A DNA stretch of 64,000 bases from DATJFQ01 sp035495555 (lineage in GTDB: Bacteria > Acidobacteriota > Vicinamibacteria > Vicinamibacterales > 2-12-FULL-66-21), in the NCBI GenBank assembly GCA_035495555.1, contig DATJFQ010000038.1, forward strand, positions 36,228 through 100,227. Reading direction: 5' to 3'. Position numbers and translations under genes: made by a program. Position 1 is the first letter of the stretch; every line of letters begins with the position of its first letter. Shown one piece after another: positions 22,592 to 31,360 of this stretch. A model generated the notes under the pieces. It made no database searches. It was not told the DNA's origin and worked only from the letters and a program-made list of their open reading frames with translations.

Positions 22592-25279
22592 GTGCTCTCC
22601 CCCGGGACCCGCCTCGGCTCCTGCGACGTCATTTCGAAACTCGGCGAAGGCGGCATGGGCGAGGTCTATCGCGCGCGTGATCTGAAGCTGAATCGCGATG
22701 TCGCGATCAAGATCCTGCCGTCGCTCTTCGCGTCGGATCCCGATCGCCTCGCACGTTTCGAACGCGAGGCACGCACGCTCGCGTCACTCAATCATCCGAA
22801 CATTGCGCAGATCTACGGCGTCGTCGACGCGGCGGCCGATGGGTCGCACGAGAGCGGGCTCGTCATGGAGCTCGTGGAGGGGGAGGACCTCGCGGACCGC
22901 ATCGCGCGCGGGCCGCTGCCGATGGAGGATGCGCTCGCCAACGCGGCGCAGATCGCGGAGGCGCTCGAAGCCGCGCACGATCAGGGCATCGTCCATCGCG
23001 ATCTGAAACCGGCGAATATCAAGGTCCGAGCTGACGGCACGCTGAAGGTGCTCGACTTCGGCCTCGCGAAAGCGTTTGCCGGCGATCCCGTCGTGCGCGG
23101 CTCCGTCTCGAACTCGCCAACCTTCACGTCGCCGCCGCTTCGACTGGGCGCCGGCGATGCCCGTACGGAGGTCGGCGTCATCATGGGCACCGCCGCGTAC
23201 ATGGCGCCCGAGCAGGCGCGCGGCAAACCGGTCGATCGGCGCGCGGACATCTGGTCCTTCGGCCTGGTGCTCTACGAGATGCTTACGGGGAAGACGGCGT
23301 TCGCGGGTGAGACCGTGACCGACACGATTTCCGCCATCGTCTCGCGCGACCCCGACTGGACGCACCTGCCGTCTTCGACACCGCCGCACGTGCAACGCCT
23401 CCTGCGCCGCTGCCTGGAAAAAGATCCGCGCAAGCGCCTGCAGGCGATCGGCGAGGCGCGGATCGCGCTGAGCGGCGCACCGGATGACACGGCCGGCAAC
23501 GCCGCGCCATCCGGACGAAGTCGAACCGCCGCCGCGCTGATTGTCGCGGTTGTCGCCGCGCTTGCGGCAGGCGCCGGCGCGATGTGGTTCGTGATCGGCC
23601 GGACAGGCGACGTTCCGCAGACCCCCGCCGCGCATGTCGACCTGCCGCTCACGCCAGCCGATCGCCTCGAAGGACGGTTCGGCGTGTCGCCGGACGGGCG
23701 AACGATTGCCTTCGTGGGACAGGCGGGCAGCACGAGGAAGCTGTACATCCGTCGCCTCGATTCCGAGATGGCCACCGTGGTCGCGAGTGCCGAAATATCC
23801 AACGCGTCCGACCCGCGGTTTTCACCCGACGGGAAATGGATCGCGTTCAACGGCTTCGGCGTACTCGAAAAGGTGCCCGTGGAAGGAGGACCGACGACCG
23901 TCCTCGCGCGGGCCGGATCCTCGACCGTCACCGGCGTCGCGTGGGGACCTGACGACACCATTGTCTTCTCGAATCCGTCGCTGGGCCTCTCCATGGTGAA
24001 CGCCAACGGCGGTGAGGCGCACGTGATCGCGGCGACGGATGCGAAGGCGGGAGAGATCGGCCTCGAGTACCCACTGATCATGCCCGACGGCAAGACCGTC
24101 CTCTACGACGTGCGGCGCGCCGCGGCATCCGCCAACTCCGGCAGCACGACGATCATGGCGCAGCCGCTCGCCGGTGGGCCACGGCGGGAGCTCTTCCCGG
24201 GAATGGTTGTCGGTCTGATCGGCGACAATCAGCTCGTCGTCTCGCAGCCCGACGCGCTCGTCGTGATCCCGTTCGACACACGGGCGCTGAGGGCGACCGG
24301 CCCCGCGCGCCCGCTGCTCGCTGCCTCGACGATCGAGCGCCAGCCGTTGCTCTACACGACGGCGCCGCTCGTCAGCGTCGCGCGTAACGGCACGCTCGTC
24401 TATCAGCCCGCATTCGGCGGCGACATTGACGGCCCGATGGCAATCGTCGACCGCACGGGAGTCGCAAAGACGATCGACCTGCCGCAGCATCGGTATTCCG
24501 ACCCGCGCGGCTCGCCCGACGGCACCCGGGTCGTGGTGCACGGGTTCGAGGGGGAGCGGGACAACTGGGTCGTCGACCTCCGGCGGGGGACGTTGACGCG
24601 ACTCACGTTCGATCCGGCGGAGGACGAGACGCCCATCTGGTCCCCCGACGGCCGGTGGATCTACTGGACGGCGACGCGAGCGAACGTCGTGCGCGGCGTC
24701 TATCGGAGGGCAGCGGACGGCAGCGGCACCGAAGAACTGCTCTGGACCGCTGATTCGCACGTGCACCTGTTCAGCGCGACGCCTGACGGCGCGACGCTGA
24801 TCATCAGCATTGTCGAAGGACAGCACAACGTCATCGCGGCGCTGCACCTCGCGGACAAGCAGCTGACGCCGCTCGTGTCGACGCCGTTTGTCAACGCGGA
24901 CCCGGCTCTCTCCAGAGACGGGCGATGGCTCGCGTACACGTCGAACGAGAGCGGCCGCGAAGAGGTGTACGTCCAGCCGTACCCCTCGATGTCGGCGCGG
25001 ACGCAAGTGTCGGTGTCGGGCGGGACGGAGCCCGTCTGGTCGCGACAGGATCGTGAGTTGTTCTACCGGGCGAACGGCAAGGTGATGGTCGTGAGCTACG
25101 ATGCCGGCGACCGCTTCACCGCCTCCGAACCGCGCGTCCTGATACCCGACGTCTATGACAGCACCCAGGGCTCGGGCCACACCGGATGGGACGTGCTCCC
25201 GGATGGCCGGTTTCTCTTCGTGACGCGTCCTGCGGCGAAACAAGCGCCGGTGACCTCGTTGAAGCTGCTCCTGCGATAG
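22592..25279 (+). CDS. Ser/Thr protein kinase with TolB/WD40-like propeller (kinase 5)
   Basis: An 895-residue receptor kinase of a second subtype, with kinases 7 and 9. It is recognised by GEGGMGEVYRARD, LNHPNIAQIYG and a C-terminus ending SLKLLLR. Catalytic K40, H135 of HRDLKPAN, D155 of DFG and APEQ are present. A membrane helix lies at about 312-334, then a propeller starting PLTPADRLEGRFGVSPDGR. GTG 22592 is chosen because LSPGTRLGS aligns with other kinase N-termini. An upstream in-frame start would overlap the divergent gene. A GAGGCGC heptad array begins 2 bp after its stop. Confidence 0.92.
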   Translation: MLSPGTRLGSCDVISKLGEGGMGEVYRARDLKLNRDVAIKILPSLFASDPDRLARFEREARTLASLNHPNIAQIYGVVDAAADGSHESGLVMELVEGEDLADRIARGPLPMEDALANAAQIAEALEAAHDQGIVHRDLKPANIKVRADGTLKVLDFGLAKAFAGDPVVRGSVSNSPTFTSPPLRLGAGDARTEVGVIMGTAAYMAPEQARGKPVDRRADIWSFGLVLYEMLTGKTAFAGETVTDTISAIVSRDPDWTHLPSSTPPHVQRLLRRCLEKDPRKRLQAIGEARIALSGAPDDTAGNAAPSGRSRTAAALIVAVVAALAAGAGAMWFVIGRTGDVPQTPAAHVDLPLTPADRLEGRFGVSPDGRTIAFVGQAGSTRKLYIRRLDSEMATVVASAEISNASDPRFSPDGKWIAFNGFGVLEKVPVEGGPTTVLARAGSSTVTGVAWGPDDTIVFSNPSLGLSMVNANGGEAHVIAATDAKAGEIGLEYPLIMPDGKTVLYDVRRAAASANSGSTTIMAQPLAGGPRRELFPGMVVGLIGDNQLVVSQPDALVVIPFDTRALRATGPARPLLAASTIERQPLLYTTAPLVSVARNGTLVYQPAFGGDIDGPMAIVDRTGVAKTIDLPQHRYSDPRGSPDGTRVVVHGFEGERDNWVVDLRRGTLTRLTFDPAEDETPIWSPDGRWIYWTATRANVVRGVYRRAADGSGTEELLWTADSHVHLFSATPDGATLIISIVEGQHNVIAALHLADKQLTPLVSTPFVNADPALSRDGRWLAYTSNESGREEVYVQPYPSMSARTQVSVSGGTEPVWSRQDRELFYRANGKVMVVSYDAGDRFTASEPRVLIPDVYDSTQGSGHTGWDVLPDGRFLFVTRPAAKQAPVTSLKLLLR

Positions 25280-25280
25280 C

Positions 25281-25301
25281 GAGGCGCGAGGCGGGAGCGC
25301 G
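25281..25301. repeat. Heptad array, GAGGCGC type, after kinase 5
   Basis: Units GAGGCGC, GAGGCGG and a decayed GAGCGCG begin 2 bp after the kinase 5 stop. Related GAGGC-rich sequence continues in broken phase to about 25352. Confidence 0.75.
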
Positions 25302-25385
25302 GAGTGCGGCGAGCGGGGTCGGGCGTGCGGGGTGCGAGGCGGAGGCGCGAGGCAGGAAGCGCGGCGTGCGGCGTCACACGCAGAA

Positions 25386-25638
25386 CGCGTGCTGCGGGGC
25401 CGGCGGGGCGAAGTCTTCGGGCGGAAAGAGGCGCGAGCGAAGCGACGCGCCCCACGCGATCGGAGCGAGCCCGGCGGAGCGGCGAGCGAGTGCGCGTGCT
25501 GGGGGGTCCGGCGGGGGAAGTCTTCGGGCGGAAAGAGGCGCGAGCGAAGCGACGCGCCCCACGCGACCGGCGCGCGCCGGCGGAGCGGCGAGCGAGAGCG
25601 CGTGCAGGGGGGTCCGGCGGGGCGAAGCCCCCCGGTTA
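25386..25638. repeat. 107-bp tandem duplication in a GC-rich intergenic block
   Basis: Two full units (25386-25492 and 25493-25599) and a third partial one (25600-25638) repeat with a period of exactly 107 bp. For example AAGTCTTCGGGCGG recurs at 25411 and 25518. Open frames run through in several phases only because of base composition. No protein family is recognisable. With the heptads it fills the ~400 bp between kinase 5 and the DUF2130 gene. Confidence 0.85.
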
Positions 25639-25680
25639 AGAATGACCTGTCCTGTCACCGTCGCCGCCTATCCTCGCCGC

Positions 25681-26844
25681 ATGGATCAGACGATCACCTG
25701 CCCCAAGTGCGGCGAACCAATCCCGCTTACGAAAACGCTCCGTGCGGACATCGAGTCGTCGCTCAAACGCGAGTTCGAGCGGACGCTGACGGCCCGGGAA
25801 CGGGAGCTTCACCGCACGTACGAACAACACATCGAGGAGGCGCGGACAGCGGCGGAGCAGGAGGCGGCGAAAAGGGCCGAGCGCAGGCTCGCGTCCGACG
25901 TGGCCGACCTGAAGCAGCAGCTGAAAGAGCAGACCGATGCGCTCGACACGGCGCGCCAGGAGGAGCGGGAGCTGCGCAAGCGGGAGCGGGCGCTCCAGAA
26001 GGAGAAAAGCGACCTCGAGCTGACGGTGGCGCGCACGCTGGATGCCGAACGCGCGACACTCGTCGCCGACGCGCAGCAGCGGCTCGTGGAGGAGCACCGG
26101 CTGAAGGACGCGGAAAAAGACAGGCAGCTCTCCGATTTGCGCCAGCAGATCGACGACCTCCGCCGGCGCGCGGACGTCGGGTCACAGCAGCTGCAGGGAG
26201 AATCCGCGGAAGGGGAGCTGGAATCGATGCTGCGCGAGCGCTTTCCGACCGATGCGATCAGCGGCATCGGGCAGGGCGTCCGGGGAGCTGACATCCGCCA
26301 GGTGGTCTGCGATGCGCGGGGTGCCCGCTCGGCGACGATTCTGTGGGAATGCAAGAACACCAGGCACTGGTCCGATGGCTGGCTGGCGAAGCTGAAAGAT
26401 GACCAGCGCGCGTGCCGCGCCGACGTCGCGATCCTCGTCAGCGCAGCGCTTCCGAAAGGGTGCGCCCGTTTTGCGATCCTCGATGGGGTCGTCGTGACGG
26501 AATTGCCGTGCGCCGCCGCGGTCGCCTCGCTGGTGCGCGCGCAACTCCTGCAGCTCTCGCAGGCCCGCGCCGCCGCATCCACGAAAGATGAAAAACTCGA
26601 GCTGCTGTATCGCTACCTGTCAGGAGTCGAGTTCCGGCAGCGCGTCGAAGCCGTCGTAGAGGCGTTCGCGAACATGCGCCGCGAGCTGGATCAGGAGCGC
26701 CGCGCGGCCGAGAAGCAGTGGGCGAAACGCGCGAAGCAGATCGAGGCCGTCACGTTCAACATCTCGGGCATGTACGGGGATCTCGAAGGCCTCGTCAGCC
26801 TGCCGGCGATTCAGATGTTCGAGCTGCCGGGGGGCGAGTCGTGA
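25681..26844 (+). CDS. DUF2130 protein, coiled-coil with putative nuclease-like fold
   Basis: A 387-residue protein. It opens with a CPKCGEPIPLT half-ribbon. A long charged coiled coil follows at about residues 20-175. The DUF2130 domain then contains GIGQGVRGADI, LWECKNTRHWSDGW and VAILVSAALPKG. D204 and the E223-x-K225 pair are arranged like the active site of PD-(D/E)XK nucleases. That is my inference and not a proven activity. I chose the ATG at 25681 since everything upstream is repeat DNA. A DNA-associated role is plausible. Confidence 0.85.
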   Translation: MDQTITCPKCGEPIPLTKTLRADIESSLKREFERTLTARERELHRTYEQHIEEARTAAEQEAAKRAERRLASDVADLKQQLKEQTDALDTARQEERELRKRERALQKEKSDLELTVARTLDAERATLVADAQQRLVEEHRLKDAEKDRQLSDLRQQIDDLRRRADVGSQQLQGESAEGELESMLRERFPTDAISGIGQGVRGADIRQVVCDARGARSATILWECKNTRHWSDGWLAKLKDDQRACRADVAILVSAALPKGCARFAILDGVVVTELPCAAAVASLVRAQLLQLSQARAAASTKDEKLELLYRYLSGVEFRQRVEAVVEAFANMRRELDQERRAAEKQWAKRAKQIEAVTFNISGMYGDLEGLVSLPAIQMFELPGGES

Positions 26845-26892
26845 TCAGACGCCGATGCGCGAGTCCAGGCGCGACAGGCGAGCCGGCGCACG

Positions 26893-26993
26893 CACATACA
26901 AAAAAAGGGGACAACCGCCATTTTTCGCAAATAAAGGGGACAGCCGTATAAGTTTGAGACGGCTGTCCCCCTCTATGGCCTGTCCCCTTTTCT
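26893..26993. repeat. Palindromic repeat element, copy A
   Basis: A nested palindrome between the convergent DUF2130 and VOC genes. The inner arms GGGGACAGCCGT and ACGGCTGTCCCC lie in 26936-26970. The outer left arm AAAAAGGGGACAACCGCC is only partly matched on the right (TGTCCCCTTTT). It shares the ACATACAAAAAAAGGGGACAACCGC start with copy B at 33201. The layout resembles REP-type elements mobilised by Y1/RAYT transposases. No such gene is in the window. It could also serve as a bidirectional terminator. Confidence 0.75.
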
Positions 26994-27014
26994 CCTCAGA
27001 CGCAGCCGCGGACT

Positions 27015-27392
27015 CTACCGAGCGCTCGAATCGACTTCGAACAGGCCGAACGTATTGCCGTCGAGATCGATGAAGTAGCCCTGCCAGCACTTGCCCGGGA
27101 CCGCGAACTTCGGCAGCGCTACCTGCCCGCCCTGGCGAATAATTGCGTCCGCCGTTTCGTCGAAGCTCGCGACCTGAATCGAACAGACGAACGCGTTGGT
27201 CCCGCTCTGAACAGGCGGCGCCGGCGTCAGGCGCTCCAGGATCGCGCCGTTCATACCAGCTGTCGACGCGCGCCAGTACTCGATCGGCAGTGTGGAATCG
27301 CGCTCGAACGTCCAGCCGAACACGCCTCCATAGAACCTCGCTGCCGCAGAAGGCTGCGAAGACTGGATTTCGAAATATCCGATTGAATTCAT
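27015..27392 (-). CDS. VOC-family protein (glyoxalase/bleomycin-resistance fold)
   Basis: A 125-residue single-domain VOC protein. The motifs IGYFEIQSSQPSAAARFYGG and VFGWTF at the start and GYFIDLDGNTFGLFEVD at the end are typical of the antibiotic-resistance/dioxygenase-like group. Length is normal. The ATG at 27392 has TAGAAT 11 bp upstream and no ribosome-binding site. It ends next to palindromic element copy A. The specific substrate is unknown. Confidence 0.85.
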   Translation of the reverse strand: MNSIGYFEIQSSQPSAAARFYGGVFGWTFERDSTLPIEYWRASTAGMNGAILERLTPAPPVQSGTNAFVCSIQVASFDETADAIIRQGGQVALPKFAVPGKCWQGYFIDLDGNTFGLFEVDSSAR

Positions 27393-27403
27393 AACACAAT
27401 CGC

Positions 27404-27409
27404 ATTCTA
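27404..27409 (-). promoter_or_regulatory. Putative -10 box (TAGAAT) of the VOC gene
   Basis: TAGAAT on the minus strand with an 11-bp gap to the ATG at 27392. A near-leaderless transcript is inferred. Confidence 0.4.
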
Positions 27410-27538
27410 CGCGCTCTTCATCTCTCCCCCGTTGACCGGAGTGCCCTCGGCGTCAGCGCCAGCCAAAGAGGCTCAGCCCCAGGCGCTTTGTGACTGATGC
27501 ACTTCAAAGAACAAGACTAGTACGGACCGGCTCCCCCT

Positions 27539-27544
27539 TATAAT
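27539..27544 (+). promoter_or_regulatory. Putative -10 box (TATAAT) of kinase 6
   Basis: A perfect TATAAT hexamer 14 bp before the ATG at 27559. No recognisable -35 and no Shine-Dalgarno. The rest of the gap from 27393 shows nothing else. Confidence 0.5.
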
Positions 27545-27558
27545 GCCGCCACACCATC

Positions 27559-30270
27559 ATGCCGCTCCCCGTGGGCACCCGGGTCGGTGTCTATGAAATC
27601 GTCGCGCCCCTCGGCGCCGGCGGCATGGGAGAGGTGTATCGCGCGCGTGACACACGGCTCGACCGCATCGTCGCGCTGAAGGTTCTGCCCGCGCTCCTGG
27701 CGAAGGATGCCGATCACGAAGCGAGGTTCGAACGCGAGGCCAGGGTCATCGCCCGCCTCAGTCATCCAAACGTGCTCGCGCTCTTCGACGTCGGTCAGGA
27801 GAACGGCGTCAGGTTCCTCATCATGGAGCTGGTCGATGGCGGGCCCGTGTCGGGGCCGATGCCCGCGAAGCGCCTCGTGGATGTTGCCACGCAAATTGCC
27901 GACGGGCTCGCCGCGGCGCACGCTGCAGGCGTCGTGCACCGAGATTTGAAGCCGGCGAACATCCTCATTACCCGCGACAACCACATCAAACTTTTGGATT
28001 TCGGGCTGGCGCGCGAACTTCCCGCGCTCGACTCGCAGGCAACCCTCACCCGCGCGGTCACGTCTCCGGGAACGGTGCTGGGGACCGTCGCCTACATGAG
28101 CCCGGAGCAGGCGAGGGGCGGCGCCGCCGACGAACGGTCGGATCAGTTCTCGTTGGGGCTTGTGATGTACGAGCTCGCAACGGGTCGCCAGGCGTTCGTG
28201 CGCGACAGCGCCGCGCAGACGCTGACGGCCATCATCGAAGCCGATCCTGATCTGGCGCCGCTCGCCGGGCTTCCGGTTCCGCTGCGCTGGATCATCGAGC
28301 GGTGTCTTGCGAAAGATCCTGCGCATCGGTACGCATCCACCGCGGATCTGGCGCGTGACCTGCTTCAGGTACGCGACCGTCTGTCGGAGCTCTCACAGTC
28401 CGGCGCAGCCGGTATGGCCTCCACGCGCCGGCGCAGGCTGCGCGTTCCCGCTGCTGTAATAACAGGTGCGGCCGGCCTGGCAGTCGCGGCGCTCGTCCTG
28501 GGGACGCTCGGTGCGAAAAGCACCGTATCGCTCGACAACATCCACTTCACGCCGTTTGCCACCGATGCCGGGGTGCAGTCGATGCCGGCGTGGTCACCGG
28601 ACGGGGAAACGCTCGCCTACAGCGGCGAAGTGAACGGCTATTACCAGGTGTTCACACGAGCGCTCAATCAATCGACGCCATCGCAGCTCACAAGCCTCGA
28701 GGCGGACTGCATCAGCCCGCAGTGGGACCAGACGGGCACGCGGGTGTTCTTCCTCCGAGTCCAGGGAAAATCGACAGATGCGCCCGTTGCCGTCGGGGAT
28801 GTGTGGGTCGTCAGCGCCGCGGGCGGCGCGCCGCAGCTCGTCACCGGCGGCGCGGCCTCGTTCGCGATCGCGCCGTCGGGTGACGCGATCGTCTCTGCGA
28901 AACCGGTCGGGACATCCCTTACGACCGCAGGCGATGTCGATCTCTGGGATCACGACCTCGATACGGGAAAGGACACGCGGCTGCGGCGGTTGGCGGTCTC
29001 CAGCGGCAAACGAATCGTGGCGATTGGCGGCCCGCTGCGCTTCACGCCGGACGGCAAGGCGCTGGCCCTGTTCACATCGGACGATGAACTGCTGCTGCTT
29101 CGCAATCCACTGACCGAGGGCAGCACCGATCAAACGACCGTGCACCTGACGGCCTCTGATGGAGGCCGAATTTCCGCCAGCGAGTTCAGCTGGTTCCCCG
29201 ACGGTCGCCGTTTTGCCGTTGCCTTGCGTGATCAGCGCGGCGGGGACGAGTCCATCTGGTTCGGCGACGTCGCGCGGCACACCGTCACACGCGTCACCGC
29301 GTCCGCACAGTGGGAGACGGCGCCCGCTGCCGCGCCCGAGGGTGACCGGCTCGCGTTCAGCACAACGCCGCTCAACTGGGACATCGTCGACGTCGATCTG
29401 CGTTCGGGCGAATCCAGGCCGCTCATCGCCAGTTCCCGCTACGATGCCTGGGGCGACTGGCTGCCCGACGGCTCCGGTCTGCTGTTCTCCACGAGCCGCA
29501 CAGGCCGCTTCGAGATCTGGACCGAAAACCTCCACGACCAGAGCACGCGCGCGATCGTGACGCCGGATGCATTCCCCGACGGCCCATCCTTCTTCATCGT
29601 GCAGGGCGCGGTATCCCCGGATCAACGGAGCGTCGCGTACGTCCGGTTCTCGCTCGGACAGCAGCGGATCTACGTGTCTTCACTCGCGGGCAGCCGCCCT
29701 GTGCGCCTGTCGGCGGGCGCGGACGGTCCGCAGGAGGATGCTCCGGCGTGGTCACCAGACGGCCAGTGGATCACCTTCCGCCGCGGCCGCGAACTCGTGA
29801 AGGCGCTCGCCAGTGGCGGGACGACCCCCATTGTCGTGTCGCGTGAAGTGCCCATGGTCGACAGCCAGCGTGCGCGATGGCTGCCTGACGGCCATATCAT
29901 TTACCGTGCGGACGACGGGATGAAGATCGTGTCGTCGAACGGCGGTCCCGTGCGGGTTGTCACACGCGCGATGCCCGTCCTCTGGGACGCTGCGCCCGAC
30001 GGCAAGACGCTCTACGCGATGCTCGAGCGGGAGCACCGCATGATCGATCTCGTATCGATCGACATCGCCACCGGCGTCGATCACACCATCCGCTCCATGG
30101 GCCGCCGTCCGCTCACGCCCGACTATTTCAGTTACGTCGACACGCTCCGCGCGATGCGCGTCTCTCCTGACGGCACGCACCTGATGTATGCGTTCCTGAA
30201 CCCCGATGCCGACATCTGGATCATGGATGGGATCGCACCGCCCGCGCCTCGGTGGTGGAAGTGGTGGTGA
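27559..30270 (+). CDS. Ser/Thr protein kinase with TolB-like propeller (kinase 6)
   Basis: A 903-residue receptor kinase of a third subtype, shared with kinase 10. Its propeller opens like TolB (QSMPAWSPDGETLAYSG) and the C-terminus ends in a DIWIMDG element. Catalytic K41, H127 of HRDLKPAN, D147 of DFG and SPEQ are intact. A membrane helix lies at about 297-316. Many SPDG-type blade motifs follow, including AWSPDGQWITF. It is convergent with the ABC permease, with only 7 bp between the stops. Ligand and targets unknown. Confidence 0.92.
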   Translation: MPLPVGTRVGVYEIVAPLGAGGMGEVYRARDTRLDRIVALKVLPALLAKDADHEARFEREARVIARLSHPNVLALFDVGQENGVRFLIMELVDGGPVSGPMPAKRLVDVATQIADGLAAAHAAGVVHRDLKPANILITRDNHIKLLDFGLARELPALDSQATLTRAVTSPGTVLGTVAYMSPEQARGGAADERSDQFSLGLVMYELATGRQAFVRDSAAQTLTAIIEADPDLAPLAGLPVPLRWIIERCLAKDPAHRYASTADLARDLLQVRDRLSELSQSGAAGMASTRRRRLRVPAAVITGAAGLAVAALVLGTLGAKSTVSLDNIHFTPFATDAGVQSMPAWSPDGETLAYSGEVNGYYQVFTRALNQSTPSQLTSLEADCISPQWDQTGTRVFFLRVQGKSTDAPVAVGDVWVVSAAGGAPQLVTGGAASFAIAPSGDAIVSAKPVGTSLTTAGDVDLWDHDLDTGKDTRLRRLAVSSGKRIVAIGGPLRFTPDGKALALFTSDDELLLLRNPLTEGSTDQTTVHLTASDGGRISASEFSWFPDGRRFAVALRDQRGGDESIWFGDVARHTVTRVTASAQWETAPAAAPEGDRLAFSTTPLNWDIVDVDLRSGESRPLIASSRYDAWGDWLPDGSGLLFSTSRTGRFEIWTENLHDQSTRAIVTPDAFPDGPSFFIVQGAVSPDQRSVAYVRFSLGQQRIYVSSLAGSRPVRLSAGADGPQEDAPAWSPDGQWITFRRGRELVKALASGGTTPIVVSREVPMVDSQRARWLPDGHIIYRADDGMKIVSSNGGPVRVVTRAMPVLWDAAPDGKTLYAMLEREHRMIDLVSIDIATGVDHTIRSMGRRPLTPDYFSYVDTLRAMRVSPDGTHLMYAFLNPDADIWIMDGIAPPAPRWWKWW

Positions 30271-30277
30271 GCGCGAT

Positions 30278-31360
30278 TTAGCGCCACCGGAACAATTTCA
30301 GCGCCAGCGCGAAGCAGACGAACAGCCAACCGCTCAACACGCCAAGCTGCGGCGCGAGTTGGGCAAGGGAAGCGCCCTGCAGCATGTGCGCTCTCAGCGC
30401 GTCGACGATGGCCGTCAGCGGCAACGCCGTGATGAGAGGCTGAACGACGGCGGGAAACCGGCGTGCGGAAAAAAACACGCCCGAGACGATCCACATCGGC
30501 ACCTGGACCAGGTTGACGAGGCCCGAGATGCCCTCGATCGTTCTGGCGCGCGAGGCCAGCAGCAGGCCGAGCGCGCTGCACGAGAGCGATGACAGGACGC
30601 AGAGCACGACGAGATCGAACAGGCTGCCGCGGACGGGCACGCCGAACGCGATCACGCCGAAGCCCACCGGCACGCCCACTTCGGCCCACAGGATCAGCAT
30701 GCGCCAGAACAGATACGAGAGCAGATAGTCGCGGCGCGGCATCGGCGTGGCCAGCAGCCGCTTGGTGAGGTGCCGACGCCGTGCATCGACGATCGAGAAG
30801 CCAAGCCCCCAAAGCGCGTTGCTCATGATCCCGAGTCCCACAAGGCCCGGCACGAGAAAATCGACGTAGCGCGATCCGGCTTCACGCAGCAAACGATCCT
30901 GCACCGCCACGGGATCGCGGCGGCCCGCCGCCCGCTGGACGGCATCGTCTGCCAGCGAGCGGGCAGCACGCGCGTCGGGATTGGTGTCGTCGAATTCGAA
31001 TACGACAGACCCATTCGGCGCCCGTCCCGCGAGGAGTGCGACCTTTCCCGCGCGAAGCGCCTCGTGACCGTGTTCGGGCGCGAACGTCGTCACCGCGAGC
31101 GCGGGCTGGCGCCGCAACGATTCCGCGAGACCAGGATCGGTCGCACCGACGTTGACGACGTCGACCGGACGACTGCGAAACGCGATTCCGAGCCCGGTCG
31201 TGAGCAGGATGGGGAAGAGCAGCGCCCAGAAGACGGCTTCCGGCTCGCGCAGGAACTCGCGTATGCGCGTCAGCGTGAGCTGGACGATCGGCTGCCCGCG
31301 AATGCCGAGACGCCCGGCGCGTATCTCGACTGGAATGGTTCGAGGCGCGCGTTCACTCAT
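30278..31360 (-). CDS. ABC-2 type transporter permease
   Basis: A 360-residue membrane protein with one N-terminal helix (about 36-55), an extracytoplasmic domain to about 165, and five further helices in the C-terminal half. The SGLVNLVQVPMWIVSGVFFS segment is the typical ABC-2 motif before the last helices. The start codon overlaps the end of the ATPase gene by 8 bp, so both form an exporter operon. Substrate could be a drug, lipid or polysaccharide and cannot be told from sequence. Confidence 0.88.
   Translation of the reverse strand: MSERAPRTIPVEIRAGRLGIRGQPIVQLTLTRIREFLREPEAVFWALLFPILLTTGLGIAFRSRPVDVVNVGATDPGLAESLRRQPALAVTTFAPEHGHEALRAGKVALLAGRAPNGSVVFEFDDTNPDARAARSLADDAVQRAAGRRDPVAVQDRLLREAGSRYVDFLVPGLVGLGIMSNALWGLGFSIVDARRRHLTKRLLATPMPRRDYLLSYLFWRMLILWAEVGVPVGFGVIAFGVPVRGSLFDLVVLCVLSSLSCSALGLLLASRARTIEGISGLVNLVQVPMWIVSGVFFSARRFPAVVQPLITALPLTAIVDALRAHMLQGASLAQLAPQLGVLSGWLFVCFALALKLFRWR

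Noticed and set aside
25186..25680. N-terminal extension of the DUF2130 frame through the 107-bp repeats
   Set aside because: It translates only repeat DNA (GGKRRERS-type text), has no ribosome-binding site, and the family domain starts cleanly at 25681.
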